Assembly (NCBI GenBank): GCA_965651935.1
Contig: CBFGTC010000017.1
Coordinates: 1-36,903, forward strand
Origin: JAFEDN01 sp965651935
GTDB lineage: Bacteria; Pseudomonadota; Gammaproteobacteria; Coxiellales; Coxiellaceae
DNA length: 36,903 bases
Direction: 5' to 3'
Under the pieces are notes generated by a model. It made no database searches. It saw nothing but the letters and a program-made list of their open reading frames with translations, and was not told the DNA's origin. A program made the translations under genes and the position numbers. Shown here piece by piece: positions 26,101 to 35,300 of the stretch (position 1 is its first letter; every line of letters starts with the position of its first letter).

Positions 26101-26166
26101 TACACTTTTAAATTCTTTACTGATAGGAGAATACAAACCAATCTCATGCTGATAATCGCTGAACAT
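23158..26166 (-). CDS. Ankyrin-repeat protein with C-terminal DUF3883 (NO VEIN) nuclease-like domain
   Basis: 1002 residues. Residues 1-330 are helical and coiled-coil-like. About 335-540 hold ankyrin repeats: YGYKGTPLHALIREF, DKNLNSCLHSAAHEEN, DQNGRNILHHILKNDN, VDVNARDNKKLTPIMY and ADINSYNNNNETHLHLLFKN. About 720-985 form a DUF3883-type domain: GQWGEYLIYNKL with Glu726, then RYVEIKSTSW with E924-x-K926, and CEAMREYKEKYCIYRVFGVP. E-x-K in a strand and the YxxYRV strand fit the restriction-endonuclease-like fold of this family, so DNA cleavage is plausible but not proven. The start lies 79 bases inside the helicase gene, in the -1 frame, without a visible ribosome-binding site, implying translational coupling or frameshifting. 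Alternative reading: a nuclear-targeted effector. Confidence 0.88.
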   Translation of the reverse strand: MFSDYQHEIGLYSPISKEFKSVFDEIENLDQSLKMINEKFSGNELYVQNFTHSSEDKKISEIASKKPRQNRELILTYTDIQERLINQSSSVKTLLEDMFSISQKNDNENKYTSKNASKNLTSKSIDIRPLERILKKYQDLIKIITDQFECLSGLTNISNDNDQSENDLEKLRNIIKNLSYNLLIHRKDIIKKLHQDKIDLWIKKHNKYPLTKIIEDFCLYCINKKGEAEFEKNHAISVKNIKLIRGIIKSLAHADFKELICYNDMNSQDDYSQGSQDELSEDSKQDSKPIYEFPALITYISTFRDRHFQYKLEILEDLLSVIPDHIPLDCIHDHYGYKGTPLHALIREFKTVIDIDFFFVLLHRMNDINCVDKNLNSCLHSAAHEENKLEWPTAQLLLLAMKADPNLKNNEIKTPALISQNSPCRAMYSKPARGISTCDQNGRNILHHILKNDNSNYHIVKKIIDAKVDVNARDNKKLTPIMYIPTINRKNINVIQLLLEKKADINSYNNNNETHLHLLFKNFYDETNDIGSNYLARNNLALNPSERVLLLSQFINNNSNYNLTNSNLMTPLEIIYQQFNQLFDLLKPQPFKNRSKIKNLIDCFFAIENLNVIPNNVQSTTLKKLLNTIDSLNMEFKPLISDTRQDDIDMPENKLSIPVSELKPNLEDQKQNEDKYYRSIEFTSSLALPTLPIVKFPDKALAEIKRHHQSIADDNDNLIHIGQWGEYLIYNKLRQHYRDKYQGNIIEFFPPRALTNIEARQYSGFKGFKLAGIQKRDSRRLKVSISVEWLNMWPKECDHLTERKNYEKFKNIDMLITKTRAYDIFLLARLPADDVLKAHVNTYIFVFSTLHSSVKLYYINKKADSREKTEINSFVILSVVCQYIQMRGESWQGLVEDQNTKMKLMQQISSDSDGKTIKKERYVEIKSTSWLSKHATIFKKNQCEAMREYKEKYCIYRVFGVPNIDEAETENPVDKPKIDKIKNPYKKIRDEQLNFSSITLEI

Positions 26167-28037
26167 TGAAACGTTGAGACTATTTTTTTATAACTCTTGT
26201 CAGACTTAGTCTTTAAACCACGAATGATCATTGAAGCTTGTTCTGGAGTACGAATAATCTTAATTTTATCTTCTATTTCGGTAATTGGCGTCCGCCTAAA
26301 TTTTTGATAAAGATCTCGCTTATTTTCGAGGAGTCTTTTTTTTCTAGCATTGACATCCCCCCAGTGAAATTGATATTGATGTCTTTCAGTTTCTAAATAT
26401 TGAAAAAAATATAGGCAATCTGTATTCCCCCAATACAAGTCATAAATATAGCATATTTTCTCTCGTTTAATGTGATCATCTTTATCTTTCCTAAAACCAC
26501 GGCCACAACTTTGAATTTTAATAATTTCCGATTTGGTAGGGCGAAGATTGATGACTATACTTGTTTGGGGATTATCAAATCCTTCTATCAACATGTCAGC
26601 CCCGGTTAATATTAAAATTCCACCTGCGCGATACTGAGTAATGATTTGTTTGCTTTCTCGCTTATCTAACGCAGAATTTACCGACTTTGCTATACAGAAT
26701 TTCCCTAAGGTGGTTTTTTTTCGGTTTTTCTCATAATTTTTACGTAAGGATCCATCAGGGTCAACCAGATCTAGATTTGTGATTTTTTCTATAAAACGTT
26801 GGGCTAGTTTTTGTGCTGAGGCGATACCTGGACAAAAACAAATACATTGCTGGCCGCGATGCCAAATTTTCTTGCCTTCATCATTATCGTTATCACCACC
26901 GTTCATATAGACGTCAACGATAGCGGCATAGATATCTTTTTTTTGTTGCTCTAATTGATTTAACTGATTGCCAGCTTGAATTTCAGAGATTTCTCTGTCA
27001 GTATTCTTTTGCTCCAGTTTTAGCTCAATACCCTCGATTTGGATCAACGCGGTGACTATCGGTACATTAGCGCCGATTTTAATGGCTTCTTTAAAATTAA
27101 GGGAGCTGATAATATTTTTGGGATAATTCAGCAATTCCTCGCAACTGGTTACACTTCCTTTTCCACGTTTTATTTTCCTATTATTAGGGGTCGCTGTATA
27201 AGCGTAAACGTTAGATTGATTGCTCATAATCGTTTTTACCATTTTTGATCGTTTTTCAGAGAATGAACGATGAGCTTCGTCGAGTACGACTGAATCTATG
27301 ATAGACCAAGGTACTTTTTCTAAATGTTTTACCAACATGGCGTATGTAGTAACTACACAATTACTCGAACTAAATAATTTTATTAAAGCTTCTTTAGTCG
27401 GGTTTCGCTTGATTTTTCGGATGGTGAAGCTAGTTTTATCTTCTTGAGGGTTATTTTTTTTTGCGTACTGTGTTAAGCGATCAATGGTTTGGTCGCATAA
27501 TATATTACTGGGGCAAACAATTAATGTCTTTTCTCGGGTAATGATAGCTAAGCTACCAAACAAAAATGTCTTACCCACTCCGGTTGCTATTGAAAAAGTG
27601 ATTGCCTGTGGGGCGAATGTTTCCTGACGATTTTCATAAAATTCTCTCATTGCATTAAGCTGATAATTAAACGGTTTTTCGGTGATATATAAAAGCTCTG
27701 ATTTTTTTAAGGCTTCAATCCAATTCGCCAATCTATTGGTACTTTTTCTTAAATTAGTTACGACGTCTTTAGGAGGCAAAAAACTAGGTTCAATTTCTTT
27801 TTTTTCCTTTTCGCCTATACATTCGCCATCCTTTTGTTCTTCTTCCTCTTCTTCTTCTTCTTCTTCATTATCTTCAGTTTCATATTTATCCTCATCTTCA
27901 CCACCTTCATCTTGATCTAACGCTTGAGTGATTAATTTGCTTTCTTCTAAGTACATCTCAGATATTTCTGGACCAATTCTTTCTTCAATTCGATCCCTTT
28001 TTCTTTTTTTACTGAAGGTATGATTATTTCGAGACAT
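26088..28037 (-). CDS. DEAH-type superfamily 2 helicase/ATPase
   Basis: 649 residues. The ATG at 28037 has AAGGAG seven bases upstream. The helicase core contains a Q-motif-like FNYQLNAMREFYE, motif I IATGVGKTF (K156), motif II VLDEAHRS (D253-H256), motif III AYTATPNN, a motif V-like LTGADMLIEGFDNPQ and motif VI QSCGRGFRKD (Q509, R513, R516). This arrangement is that of the restriction-type/UvrB-like SF2 helicases that translocate on double-stranded DNA. The N-terminus is unusual: a basic cluster (SKKRKRDRIEER, residues 9-20) precedes an acidic run (residues 43-73) that includes ten consecutive Glu, encoded by a near-perfect GAA/GAG triplet repeat. The gene overlaps the ankyrin/DUF3883 gene by 79 bases, so the two products very likely act together, as motor and nuclease. 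Confidence 0.92.
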   Translation of the reverse strand: MSRNNHTFSKKRKRDRIEERIGPEISEMYLEESKLITQALDQDEGGEDEDKYETEDNEEEEEEEEEEQKDGECIGEKEKKEIEPSFLPPKDVVTNLRKSTNRLANWIEALKKSELLYITEKPFNYQLNAMREFYENRQETFAPQAITFSIATGVGKTFLFGSLAIITREKTLIVCPSNILCDQTIDRLTQYAKKNNPQEDKTSFTIRKIKRNPTKEALIKLFSSSNCVVTTYAMLVKHLEKVPWSIIDSVVLDEAHRSFSEKRSKMVKTIMSNQSNVYAYTATPNNRKIKRGKGSVTSCEELLNYPKNIISSLNFKEAIKIGANVPIVTALIQIEGIELKLEQKNTDREISEIQAGNQLNQLEQQKKDIYAAIVDVYMNGGDNDNDEGKKIWHRGQQCICFCPGIASAQKLAQRFIEKITNLDLVDPDGSLRKNYEKNRKKTTLGKFCIAKSVNSALDKRESKQIITQYRAGGILILTGADMLIEGFDNPQTSIVINLRPTKSEIIKIQSCGRGFRKDKDDHIKREKICYIYDLYWGNTDCLYFFQYLETERHQYQFHWGDVNARKKRLLENKRDLYQKFRRTPITEIEDKIKIIRTPEQASMIIRGLKTKSDKSYKKIVSTFQCSAIISMRLVCILLSVKNLKVYLMK

Positions 28038-28495
28038 ATCAACTCCTTGAGTTTTTAGCTTTGCCTATCACATAAAATCAACGTTGTGATGATGACACAG
28101 TATTATTTCTTTCTCAATCCACGAGACAATTGTGTCAAAATTCTGGTATGTTGTTTACTGTCGTGACAATCAATTGAGCCACATAATTCTCTACAGAAGA
28201 AAGTTTTAAGGATATCGAAAAATAGCCTGTGAATTACGAATAAAATATAATTTACAAATCAACAGGAAGCGAATATTGTGATTAATATGCTTGTTTTTCC
28301 CTTCGAGTTGCTTACCAGAAGGGAACTTTCATCATTATTATTTGTTTTTTTATAAAACTAATATGAGTGGTATGTCAATTGTCTTTGATGGCCTATTATT
28401 GTGTATTAATAACCCAAAAAAATCAAAATAAGATCCCAGTGCTCACATAGATTCGATCCTTTTAACTTTGAACAGCTCTGACCCGTAGAGGAAAA
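28038..28495. other. Intergenic region between the helicase and type I restriction operons
   Basis: No gene is seen in this 458-base stretch. It must contain the divergent promoter of the helicase gene. A TTGACA on the minus strand near 28133-28138 could be its -35, but no matching -10 is clear. A perfect 8-bp dyad, TTCCCTTC (28297-28304) and GAAGGGAA (28318-28325) with a 13-base loop, could be a terminator or a regulatory hairpin. TGACACA near 28095 and TGTGTCA near 28132 are also inverted. Confidence 0.35.
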
Positions 28496-28651
28496 ATGGC
28501 GCCTGGGGGCCAGGGGAGACGTCCCGTACTGATTCACTTATACAGAGCCCTATGCTATCCTAAATCTAATATCATGAGTGCTGCATTACAGCATCGATCA
28601 TCATTAACAGGGTGGGAGGTTCCTAAAAAGTCGCTAGGCATTTCCGAGTGA
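28496..28651 (+). CDS. Possible 51-aa protein upstream of hsdM
   Basis: ATG 28496 has AGAGG five bases upstream and the frame runs to TGA at 28649-28651. The product begins MAPGGQGRRPVLIHL and ends WEVPKKSLGISE. Base composition here is richer in G and C than the surroundings, with a CCTGG-GGG-CCAGG dyad at 28502-28514 and TGCTG-CATTA-CAGCA near 28575. It may equally be a structured RNA leader of the restriction operon or leftover DNA of an insertion. No family recognised. Confidence 0.28.
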   Translation: MAPGGQGRRPVLIHLYRALCYPKSNIMSAALQHRSSLTGWEVPKKSLGISE

Positions 28652-28691
28652 TGTAACAAAACATCAATTTATTATCTGCTAATTTAGAACT

Positions 28692-31094
28692 ATGGCTCTA
28701 AAAAAATCTGAACTTTATTCTTCTCTTTGGTCAAGTTGTGATGAACTGCGTGGTGGCATGGATGCCAGCCAGTACAAGGATTATGTTCTTGTGTTGCTAT
28801 TTATCAAATATATTAGTGATAAATATGCCGGTGTGCCCTATGCTCCAATAACCGTACCTGAAGGGGCAAGTTTCAAGGATATGGTCGCTCTCAAGGGCAA
28901 TCCCAATATCGGCGATTTTATCAATAAGAAAATCATCGCACCGCTTGCCAATGCCAACAAACTTTCGGATATGCCCGATTTCGATGATGCGACTAAATTG
29001 GGTAGTGGGAAGGAAAAAGTAGAGCGCCTCACTAATCTGATTGCTATTTTTGAAAATCCTTCGTTGGATTTCTCAAAAAACCGTGCGGATGGTGATGACA
29101 TTCTGGGCGATGCCTATGAATATTTGATGCAGCATTTTGCGGTCGATAGTGGTAAGAGTAAAGGCCAGTTTTACACCCCTGCTGAAGTCAGCCGCGTTAT
29201 TGCTCAAATCATCGGTATTCACGATGTCCTAACAACCAACGATACGACGGTCTATGATCCGACCTGTGGTTCCGGTTCATTATTGCTAAAAGTAGCTGAT
29301 CAAGCCAATGCACAAGTCACGCTTTACGGACAGGAAAAAGATGCCGCTACGGCGGGCCTAGCGCGGATGAATATGGTTTTACATAACAATCCCATGGCCC
29401 TGGTAGCACAAGGTAATACGCTTACCGATCCGAAATTTAAAGACGGCGACACGCTTAAAACTTTCGATTATGTTGTCGCCAATCCACCATTCAGCGACAA
29501 ACGCTGGAGTACCGGTATTGATCCGCTAAGCGATCCATATGAACGCTTCAAGCTGGGTGTACCGCCAACCAAGCAAGGGGATTATGCTTATTTGTTGCAT
29601 ATCGTACGGTCGCTCAAAAGTCACGGTAAAGGTGCGTGTATTCTGCCGCATGGTGTGCTGTTTCGTGGCAATGTGGAGGCGGACATTCGCCGTAATCTTA
29701 TTCGCAGAGGTTATATCAAGGGCATTATTGGGTTGCCTGCTAATCTTTTTTACGGTACAGGCATTCCAGCCTGTATTGTGGTTATCGACAAAGAAAACGC
29801 TCATGCGCGGCGAGAGATTTTTATGATTGACGCCAGCGCCAGCTATATGAAAGAGGGTAATAAAAACCGCTTGCGCGCGCAGGATATTCACAAGATTGTC
29901 GATGTCTTTAACAAGCAACTAGAGATTCCCCAATACTCACGTGCTGTTTCTTTCGATGAGATTGAGCGCAACGAATATAACCTCAATATTCCACGCTATA
30001 TTGACAGTCAACAAGCTGAAGATATTCAGGATATCGAAGGTCATCTGCGTGGTGGCATACCGGTAGCGGATGTAGAAGCCTTACAACCATATTGGGATGT
30101 TTGTCCGCAGCTTAAACAGGCGCTTTTTAAGGATAATCGTCTAGGTTATGTGGATTTAGCCATCACTAAGGATTCGATTAAATCAACTATTTTTGAACAT
30201 GCGGAATTTGTGCGTTTTATCGAGAGCATGAATGTGCTGTTTGCCGAATGGCGTAAGAGAAGTGAAATCAAGCTTAAGAACTTGCAGACCGGATTTCATC
30301 CAAAATCATTGATTCACGAATTGGCCGAAGATTTGCTTGCCCACTATTCCGGTAAGCCATTGATTGATAAATATGATGTTTATCAGCATCTCATGGATTA
30401 CTGGGCTGAAACCATGCAAGACGATTGCTACTTGATATCCAGTGATGGCTGGAAAGTTATCACCTCTCGTGTTTTGGTAAAAAATGCTAAGGGCAAAGCA
30501 ATCGATAAAGGCTGGACATGTGACCTGGTGCCTAAATTACTGGTTATCAATCGTTATTTTTCTGCTGAGCAGGCAGAGCTTAATAAGCTGGAAGCTGAAT
30601 TGGAAACTGTTATTACTCGCATGAATGAGATGGAGGAAGAGCATGGCGGAGAAGATGGTATATTTTCCGAGTTAGATAAAATAAACAAGGCGTCAGTCAC
30701 GGCACGGCTCAAAGAATTGCGAGTTGAAAGTGGCGAGTCGGTGGTTGAGGAAAAAGCAGTGCTGGGAAAATATTTAGAGCTGTGTAATCAGCAAGTTGAG
30801 CTAAAGCAGGCTCTCAAAGAAGCCGGTGAAAAATTCGATGCATTAGTCTACGCTAAATATTCTGCCCTGATTGAAGATGAAATCAAGACTTTGGTGGTTG
30901 ATGATAAATGGTTGGCGGAGCTCGATACTCGTATTCATCGGGAAATGGATCGTATTAGCCAAGCGTTGACTCGGCGAGTGAAAGAACTGGCTGAACGATA
31001 TGAAGTTTCGTTGCCGGAAATAATTGCTAAAGTTTCTGATTTGGAGGGAAAAGTTAATTTTCATTTAGAAAAAATGGGGTTTTCATGGAAATGA
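28692..31094 (+). CDS. hsdM: Type I restriction-modification system, DNA methyltransferase subunit
   Basis: 800 residues. This is the N6-adenine methyltransferase that, with the specificity subunit, methylates the recognition site and is also needed for restriction. The N-terminal helical HsdM domain (ELYSSLWSSCDELRGGMDAS) is followed by SAM-binding motif I, DPTCGSGSLLLK (from about residue 189), and the catalytic NPPF motif at 264-267 (VANPPFSDKRW). The protein is longer than classical HsdM (about 500-530); the extra C-terminal 280 residues include a coiled coil (LNKLEAELETVITRMNEMEE), a form known in many type I systems. The ATG at 28692 lacks a strong ribosome-binding site. Its stop overlaps the hsdS start. 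No frameshifts; appears functional. Confidence 0.95.
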   Translation: MALKKSELYSSLWSSCDELRGGMDASQYKDYVLVLLFIKYISDKYAGVPYAPITVPEGASFKDMVALKGNPNIGDFINKKIIAPLANANKLSDMPDFDDATKLGSGKEKVERLTNLIAIFENPSLDFSKNRADGDDILGDAYEYLMQHFAVDSGKSKGQFYTPAEVSRVIAQIIGIHDVLTTNDTTVYDPTCGSGSLLLKVADQANAQVTLYGQEKDAATAGLARMNMVLHNNPMALVAQGNTLTDPKFKDGDTLKTFDYVVANPPFSDKRWSTGIDPLSDPYERFKLGVPPTKQGDYAYLLHIVRSLKSHGKGACILPHGVLFRGNVEADIRRNLIRRGYIKGIIGLPANLFYGTGIPACIVVIDKENAHARREIFMIDASASYMKEGNKNRLRAQDIHKIVDVFNKQLEIPQYSRAVSFDEIERNEYNLNIPRYIDSQQAEDIQDIEGHLRGGIPVADVEALQPYWDVCPQLKQALFKDNRLGYVDLAITKDSIKSTIFEHAEFVRFIESMNVLFAEWRKRSEIKLKNLQTGFHPKSLIHELAEDLLAHYSGKPLIDKYDVYQHLMDYWAETMQDDCYLISSDGWKVITSRVLVKNAKGKAIDKGWTCDLVPKLLVINRYFSAEQAELNKLEAELETVITRMNEMEEEHGGEDGIFSELDKINKASVTARLKELRVESGESVVEEKAVLGKYLELCNQQVELKQALKEAGEKFDALVYAKYSALIEDEIKTLVVDDKWLAELDTRIHREMDRISQALTRRVKELAERYEVSLPEIIAKVSDLEGKVNFHLEKMGFSWK

Positions 31095-32344
31095 TGATGG
31101 GGTATAAACATACAGAAGTTGGATTAATTCCAGATGATTGGAAGGTGAAATCTTTAGGTGAAATTTTTAATTTCAGCGGTGGTTTTTCTGCTTCTCGTGA
31201 TCAGTTAGGTAGCACTGGTTACTGTTATCTGCATTATGGCGATATTCATACCTCCAACAAATCATATATCAATGTGGTAACCCAGCTCACTGAGCTTCCG
31301 AAGTTAGATATCTGTCTTTCAGATGTTTCAAGAAAATCCATTCTAAATGATGGTGATATTGTCTTCGTAGATGCTTCGGAAGATGAGGAAGGCACGAGTA
31401 AATATCAAGTTATTTATAATCCAAAAAATATTCCATTTATTTCTGGTCTCCATACAATAGTTGCAAAAAATAAATATGATGATTTAGTAAACAGCTATAA
31501 ATCTCATTGTTTTAAAACACAATCAATTAAAAATCAATTTCGATTCTATTCTGTCGGAACGAAAGTCAGTGGAATTAGCAAAAAAAACATAGTGAAAGTA
31601 TTACTTCCTGTTCCATCAAAAACTGAACAGGAAGCCATCGCTGAGGCTTTGAGTGATGCAGATTCTCTCATCGAATCCTTGGAGCAACTCATCTCCAAAA
31701 AACGCCAAATCAAACAAGCCGCGATGCAGGAACTACTTCTTCCAAAGCACAAGTGGGCGACGGTTAAATTGGGTAATCTTGGAATCTTCCTGAAAGGTAG
31801 TGGCGTTCGGAAAGATGAATCAATGAGCGGAAATCTACCTTGCATTCGATATGGGGAAATCTATACAAAGCATAATAACTATATTAAATGTTTTCATTCG
31901 TGGATATCAAAAAATATTGCAGCCACTGCAAGGCGTCTAGTAAGAGGAGATTTATTATTTGCTGGTTCTGGGGAAACAAAGGAAGATATTGGTAAATGTG
32001 TTGCATTCATAGATAATTTTGAAGCCTATGCAGGTGGTGATATCGTGATTTTCAGGCCTAAGAATATAAATTCGGTTTTTATGGGGTACTATTTGAATAC
32101 AAGTCAAATTAATCGACAGAAAGCAAGCAAAGGTCAAGGTGATGCAGTGGTTCACATTACTGCGTCCGCATTAGCGGATATCGATGTAATGATTCCTCCA
32201 TTGGAGAAGCAGACTAGCATCGCAATAATTTTTTCCGATATGGACGCTGAAATTAACGCGCTGGAATCCAAGCTTAATAAAATCCGCCAAATCAAACAAG
32301 GCATGATGCACAACCTTTTAACCGGAAGGATTCGTTTAATATGA
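31085..32344 (+). CDS. hsdS: Type I restriction-modification system, specificity subunit
   Basis: 419 residues with the two-target-recognition-domain architecture. The first domain starts YKHTEVGLIPDDWKVKSLGE and ends with the conserved helix EAIAEALSDADSLIESLEQL plus KRQIKQAAMQELL. The second starts KHKWATVKLGNLGIF and ends with a matching helix, SIAIIFSDMDAEINALESKL, and IRQIKQGMMHNLLTGRIRL. Each domain reads half of a split DNA target; the helices act as spacers. Several ATG codons in a row (31085, 31091, 31094, 31097) make the exact start uncertain; homologues usually begin at the MGYKHTE position (31097). It overlaps hsdM by 10 bases and hsdR by 4. Specificity cannot be predicted here. 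Confidence 0.94.
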   Translation: MEMMMGYKHTEVGLIPDDWKVKSLGEIFNFSGGFSASRDQLGSTGYCYLHYGDIHTSNKSYINVVTQLTELPKLDICLSDVSRKSILNDGDIVFVDASEDEEGTSKYQVIYNPKNIPFISGLHTIVAKNKYDDLVNSYKSHCFKTQSIKNQFRFYSVGTKVSGISKKNIVKVLLPVPSKTEQEAIAEALSDADSLIESLEQLISKKRQIKQAAMQELLLPKHKWATVKLGNLGIFLKGSGVRKDESMSGNLPCIRYGEIYTKHNNYIKCFHSWISKNIAATARRLVRGDLLFAGSGETKEDIGKCVAFIDNFEAYAGGDIVIFRPKNINSVFMGYYLNTSQINRQKASKGQGDAVVHITASALADIDVMIPPLEKQTSIAIIFSDMDAEINALESKLNKIRQIKQGMMHNLLTGRIRLI

Positions 32345-35300
32345 GGATCGGACAACCCGAGCGCATTACTCAGAACCGGGTTATCGCGCTGTTCCGTGAT
32401 GAACTTCACTATCGCTACCTGGGCGATTGGCGAGATCGTGATAATAACAGCAATATCGAGGAAGGTTTGCTAACCGCCTATTTGACTAAAAACGGTTATA
32501 GCCTGGCGCAAATCAGCAAAGCCATTCACAGGCTGCGCATTGAAGCAGATAATCACAGCCGTGGCCTTTATGGCAATAATCAAAAAGTCTACGAATTACT
32601 ACGTTACGGCGTACCTGTAAAAATTGAAGCGGGAAAAGTGACCGAAACCGTTCATCTGATTAATTGGAGAGAACCCGAAAAGAATGACTTTGTTATCGCT
32701 GAAGAAGTCACGCTGTGCGGCAACCTTGAACGGCGGCCCGACCTGGTGTTATATGTAAACGGCATTGCCATTGGGATTTTAGAGCTTAAAAATAGCCGCA
32801 AATCGATCAGCGATGGCATACGCCAAAGTCTTTCAAATCAACAGCCACTCTTCAACGCCTGGTTTTTTAGCACAGTGCAGTTCATATTTGCGGGAAATGA
32901 TTCTGAAGGATTGCAATATGGCGCCATCCAAACAGAAGAAAATTATTTTCTTAAATGGAAAGAAGATGAAGAAGATAATACTCGCTACAAGCTAGACAAA
33001 TATCTACTCAAGATATGCCGTAAAGATCGATTGATTGAATTGATGCATGATTTCGTGCTTTTTGATGGCGGGCAAAAAAAGTTACCCCGCGTGCACCAAT
33101 ACTTTGGCATCAAAGCGGCGCAACAACATGTGCGTGAACACCAGGGCGGTATTATCTGGCACACCCAAGGCAGCGGTAAGAGCATCGTCATGGTGCTGCT
33201 CGCTAAGTGGATTTTGGAAAACAATCCCCAGGCTCGTGTGGCGATTATTACCGATCGTGATGAGCTTGATAAGCAAATTGAGCGTGTTTTCGGCGAAACC
33301 GGCGAAACTATTTATCGCACTAAGAGCGGGCGTGATTTGATGACTCAGCTTGGACAAGCTAAACCGCGCCTGCTTTGCTCGCTGATACACAAATTTGGAC
33401 AAAAAGGCGTTGATAATTTCGAGCGCTTTATTAAAGAATTAGAAATCCAGCCATGCCACGCGATAGGTGAGATTTTTGTGTTTGTGGATGAGTGTCATCG
33501 CACCCAAAGCGGCAAACTGCACCGCGCGATGAAAGCAATTATGCCTAATGCGGTTTTTATTGGTTTCACCGGCACGCCCCTGCTCAAACAAGACAAGCAA
33601 ACCAGCCTGGAAGTATTCGGCGGCTATATTCACACTTATAAATTCAGCGAAGCGGTTGAAGATAAAGTGGTGCTGGATTTAGTCTATGAAGCTCGCGATA
33701 TTGACCAGCGCCTGGGATCTGAGGATAAGATTGACGCCTGGTTTGAAGCCAAAACCCGTGGTCTTAACGGCTGGCAGAAAGACGAATTGAAAAAACAATG
33801 GGGCACCATGCAGAAAGTTTTGAGCTCGCGCTCGCGCATGGACCGAGTGGTGAGCGATATCATCTTCGACTTTAGTGTCAAGCCGCGCCTCCGTGATCAT
33901 CGAGGTAATGCCATATTGGTGGCATCGAGTATTTATGAAGCTTGTAAGTATTACACCTTATTTCAGAAAGCTGATTTTAAAGGCAAATGCGCGGTAGTAA
34001 CTTCCTATAATCCACAGACGAAAGACATCACTCTAGAAGATACTGGCGCGAACACAGAAACAGACAAGGTATTCATTTATAATACCTATTCTGAATTATT
34101 GAAAGATATTGTCGCCAAGCGGGATATGACGAAGACGGAAACATACGAGGAGTGGGCTAAGGATTTATTTAGGCGAGAGCCCGCCAATATGAAACTCTTG
34201 ATTGTGGTAGACAAATTACTGACGGGTTTTGACGCCCCAAGTTGTACCTATTTATATATTGACAAAAGTATGCAAGATCACGCCTTATTTCAGGCTATTT
34301 GCCGCACTAATCGATTAGACGGTTATGACAAAGATTTTGGACATATAATCGATTATAAAGATCTGTTTAAGAAGGTTGAAAAAGCTATCGCGGTTTATAC
34401 ATCTGAGTTGGATTATAGTTCTGGTGGAGTAGATCCTCAAGTAATGATGAAAGATCGTATCAGCAAGAGTCGCGAACAATTGGATAATGCGATGGAAGTG
34501 CTCATACTCATCTGCGAACCCGTAGAACCACCTCAGGATGCGTTGCAGTACATCCATTACTTTTGTGGTAATACGGAAATACTCGGAGATTTACAGGAGC
34601 GAGAAAGCTTAAGGTCTGCTCTTTACAAAGCTGTCGCTAACTTAGTGCGCGCCTATGCTAATATTTCTGACGAACTCGAAGCGGCAGGCTATAGTGAAGC
34701 TGACATTCGCTATATCAAACAGAGTCTCAAAAACTATATTGATCTGCGTGAAATCATTCGCAATGCTGCTAATGAAAAGCTGGACTTTAAAGCTTATGAA
34801 GCTGATATGCGTCACCTCATTGATACTTATATCGAAGCTGCTGAGCCACGCAAAATTTCGCCTTTTGATAATTTGCCATTGCTAGAGTTACTCGTGAAGA
34901 CAGGTATTGCTAACGCTATTAATACATTACCCCATTGTGTGAAGAATAATAAAGAAGCTATTGCTGAAGTCATTGAAAACAACATTCGTAGTAAGATTGT
35001 GAAGGAACAATTAAATGACCCAGCTTATTACGAAAAAATGTCTGCATTGCTGGATGAAATCATTGCCACTCGTAAGGCAAAGGCAATCGAATATGAGGGG
35101 TATCTCAAGCGTATCGCTGAACTTGCAAAAAATGTAGAAACTGGTCAAGGAGATGATATGCCACAACCATTGACGCATAGTCCGGCGATGCGTGCGCTTT
35201 ACCATAATCTCAAGAAATTTGTAGCAAATGAAGTAGGTGGAAGTGGCGTTGCTGAAGAGACTGAGATTTATGGTGATTCATTGCTGAATTTGGTATTGCG

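Noticed and set aside
27682..27915. Plus-strand serine-rich frame opposite the helicase
   Set aside because: It is the antisense shadow of the GAA/GAG repeat that codes the polyglutamate tract; no ribosome-binding site.
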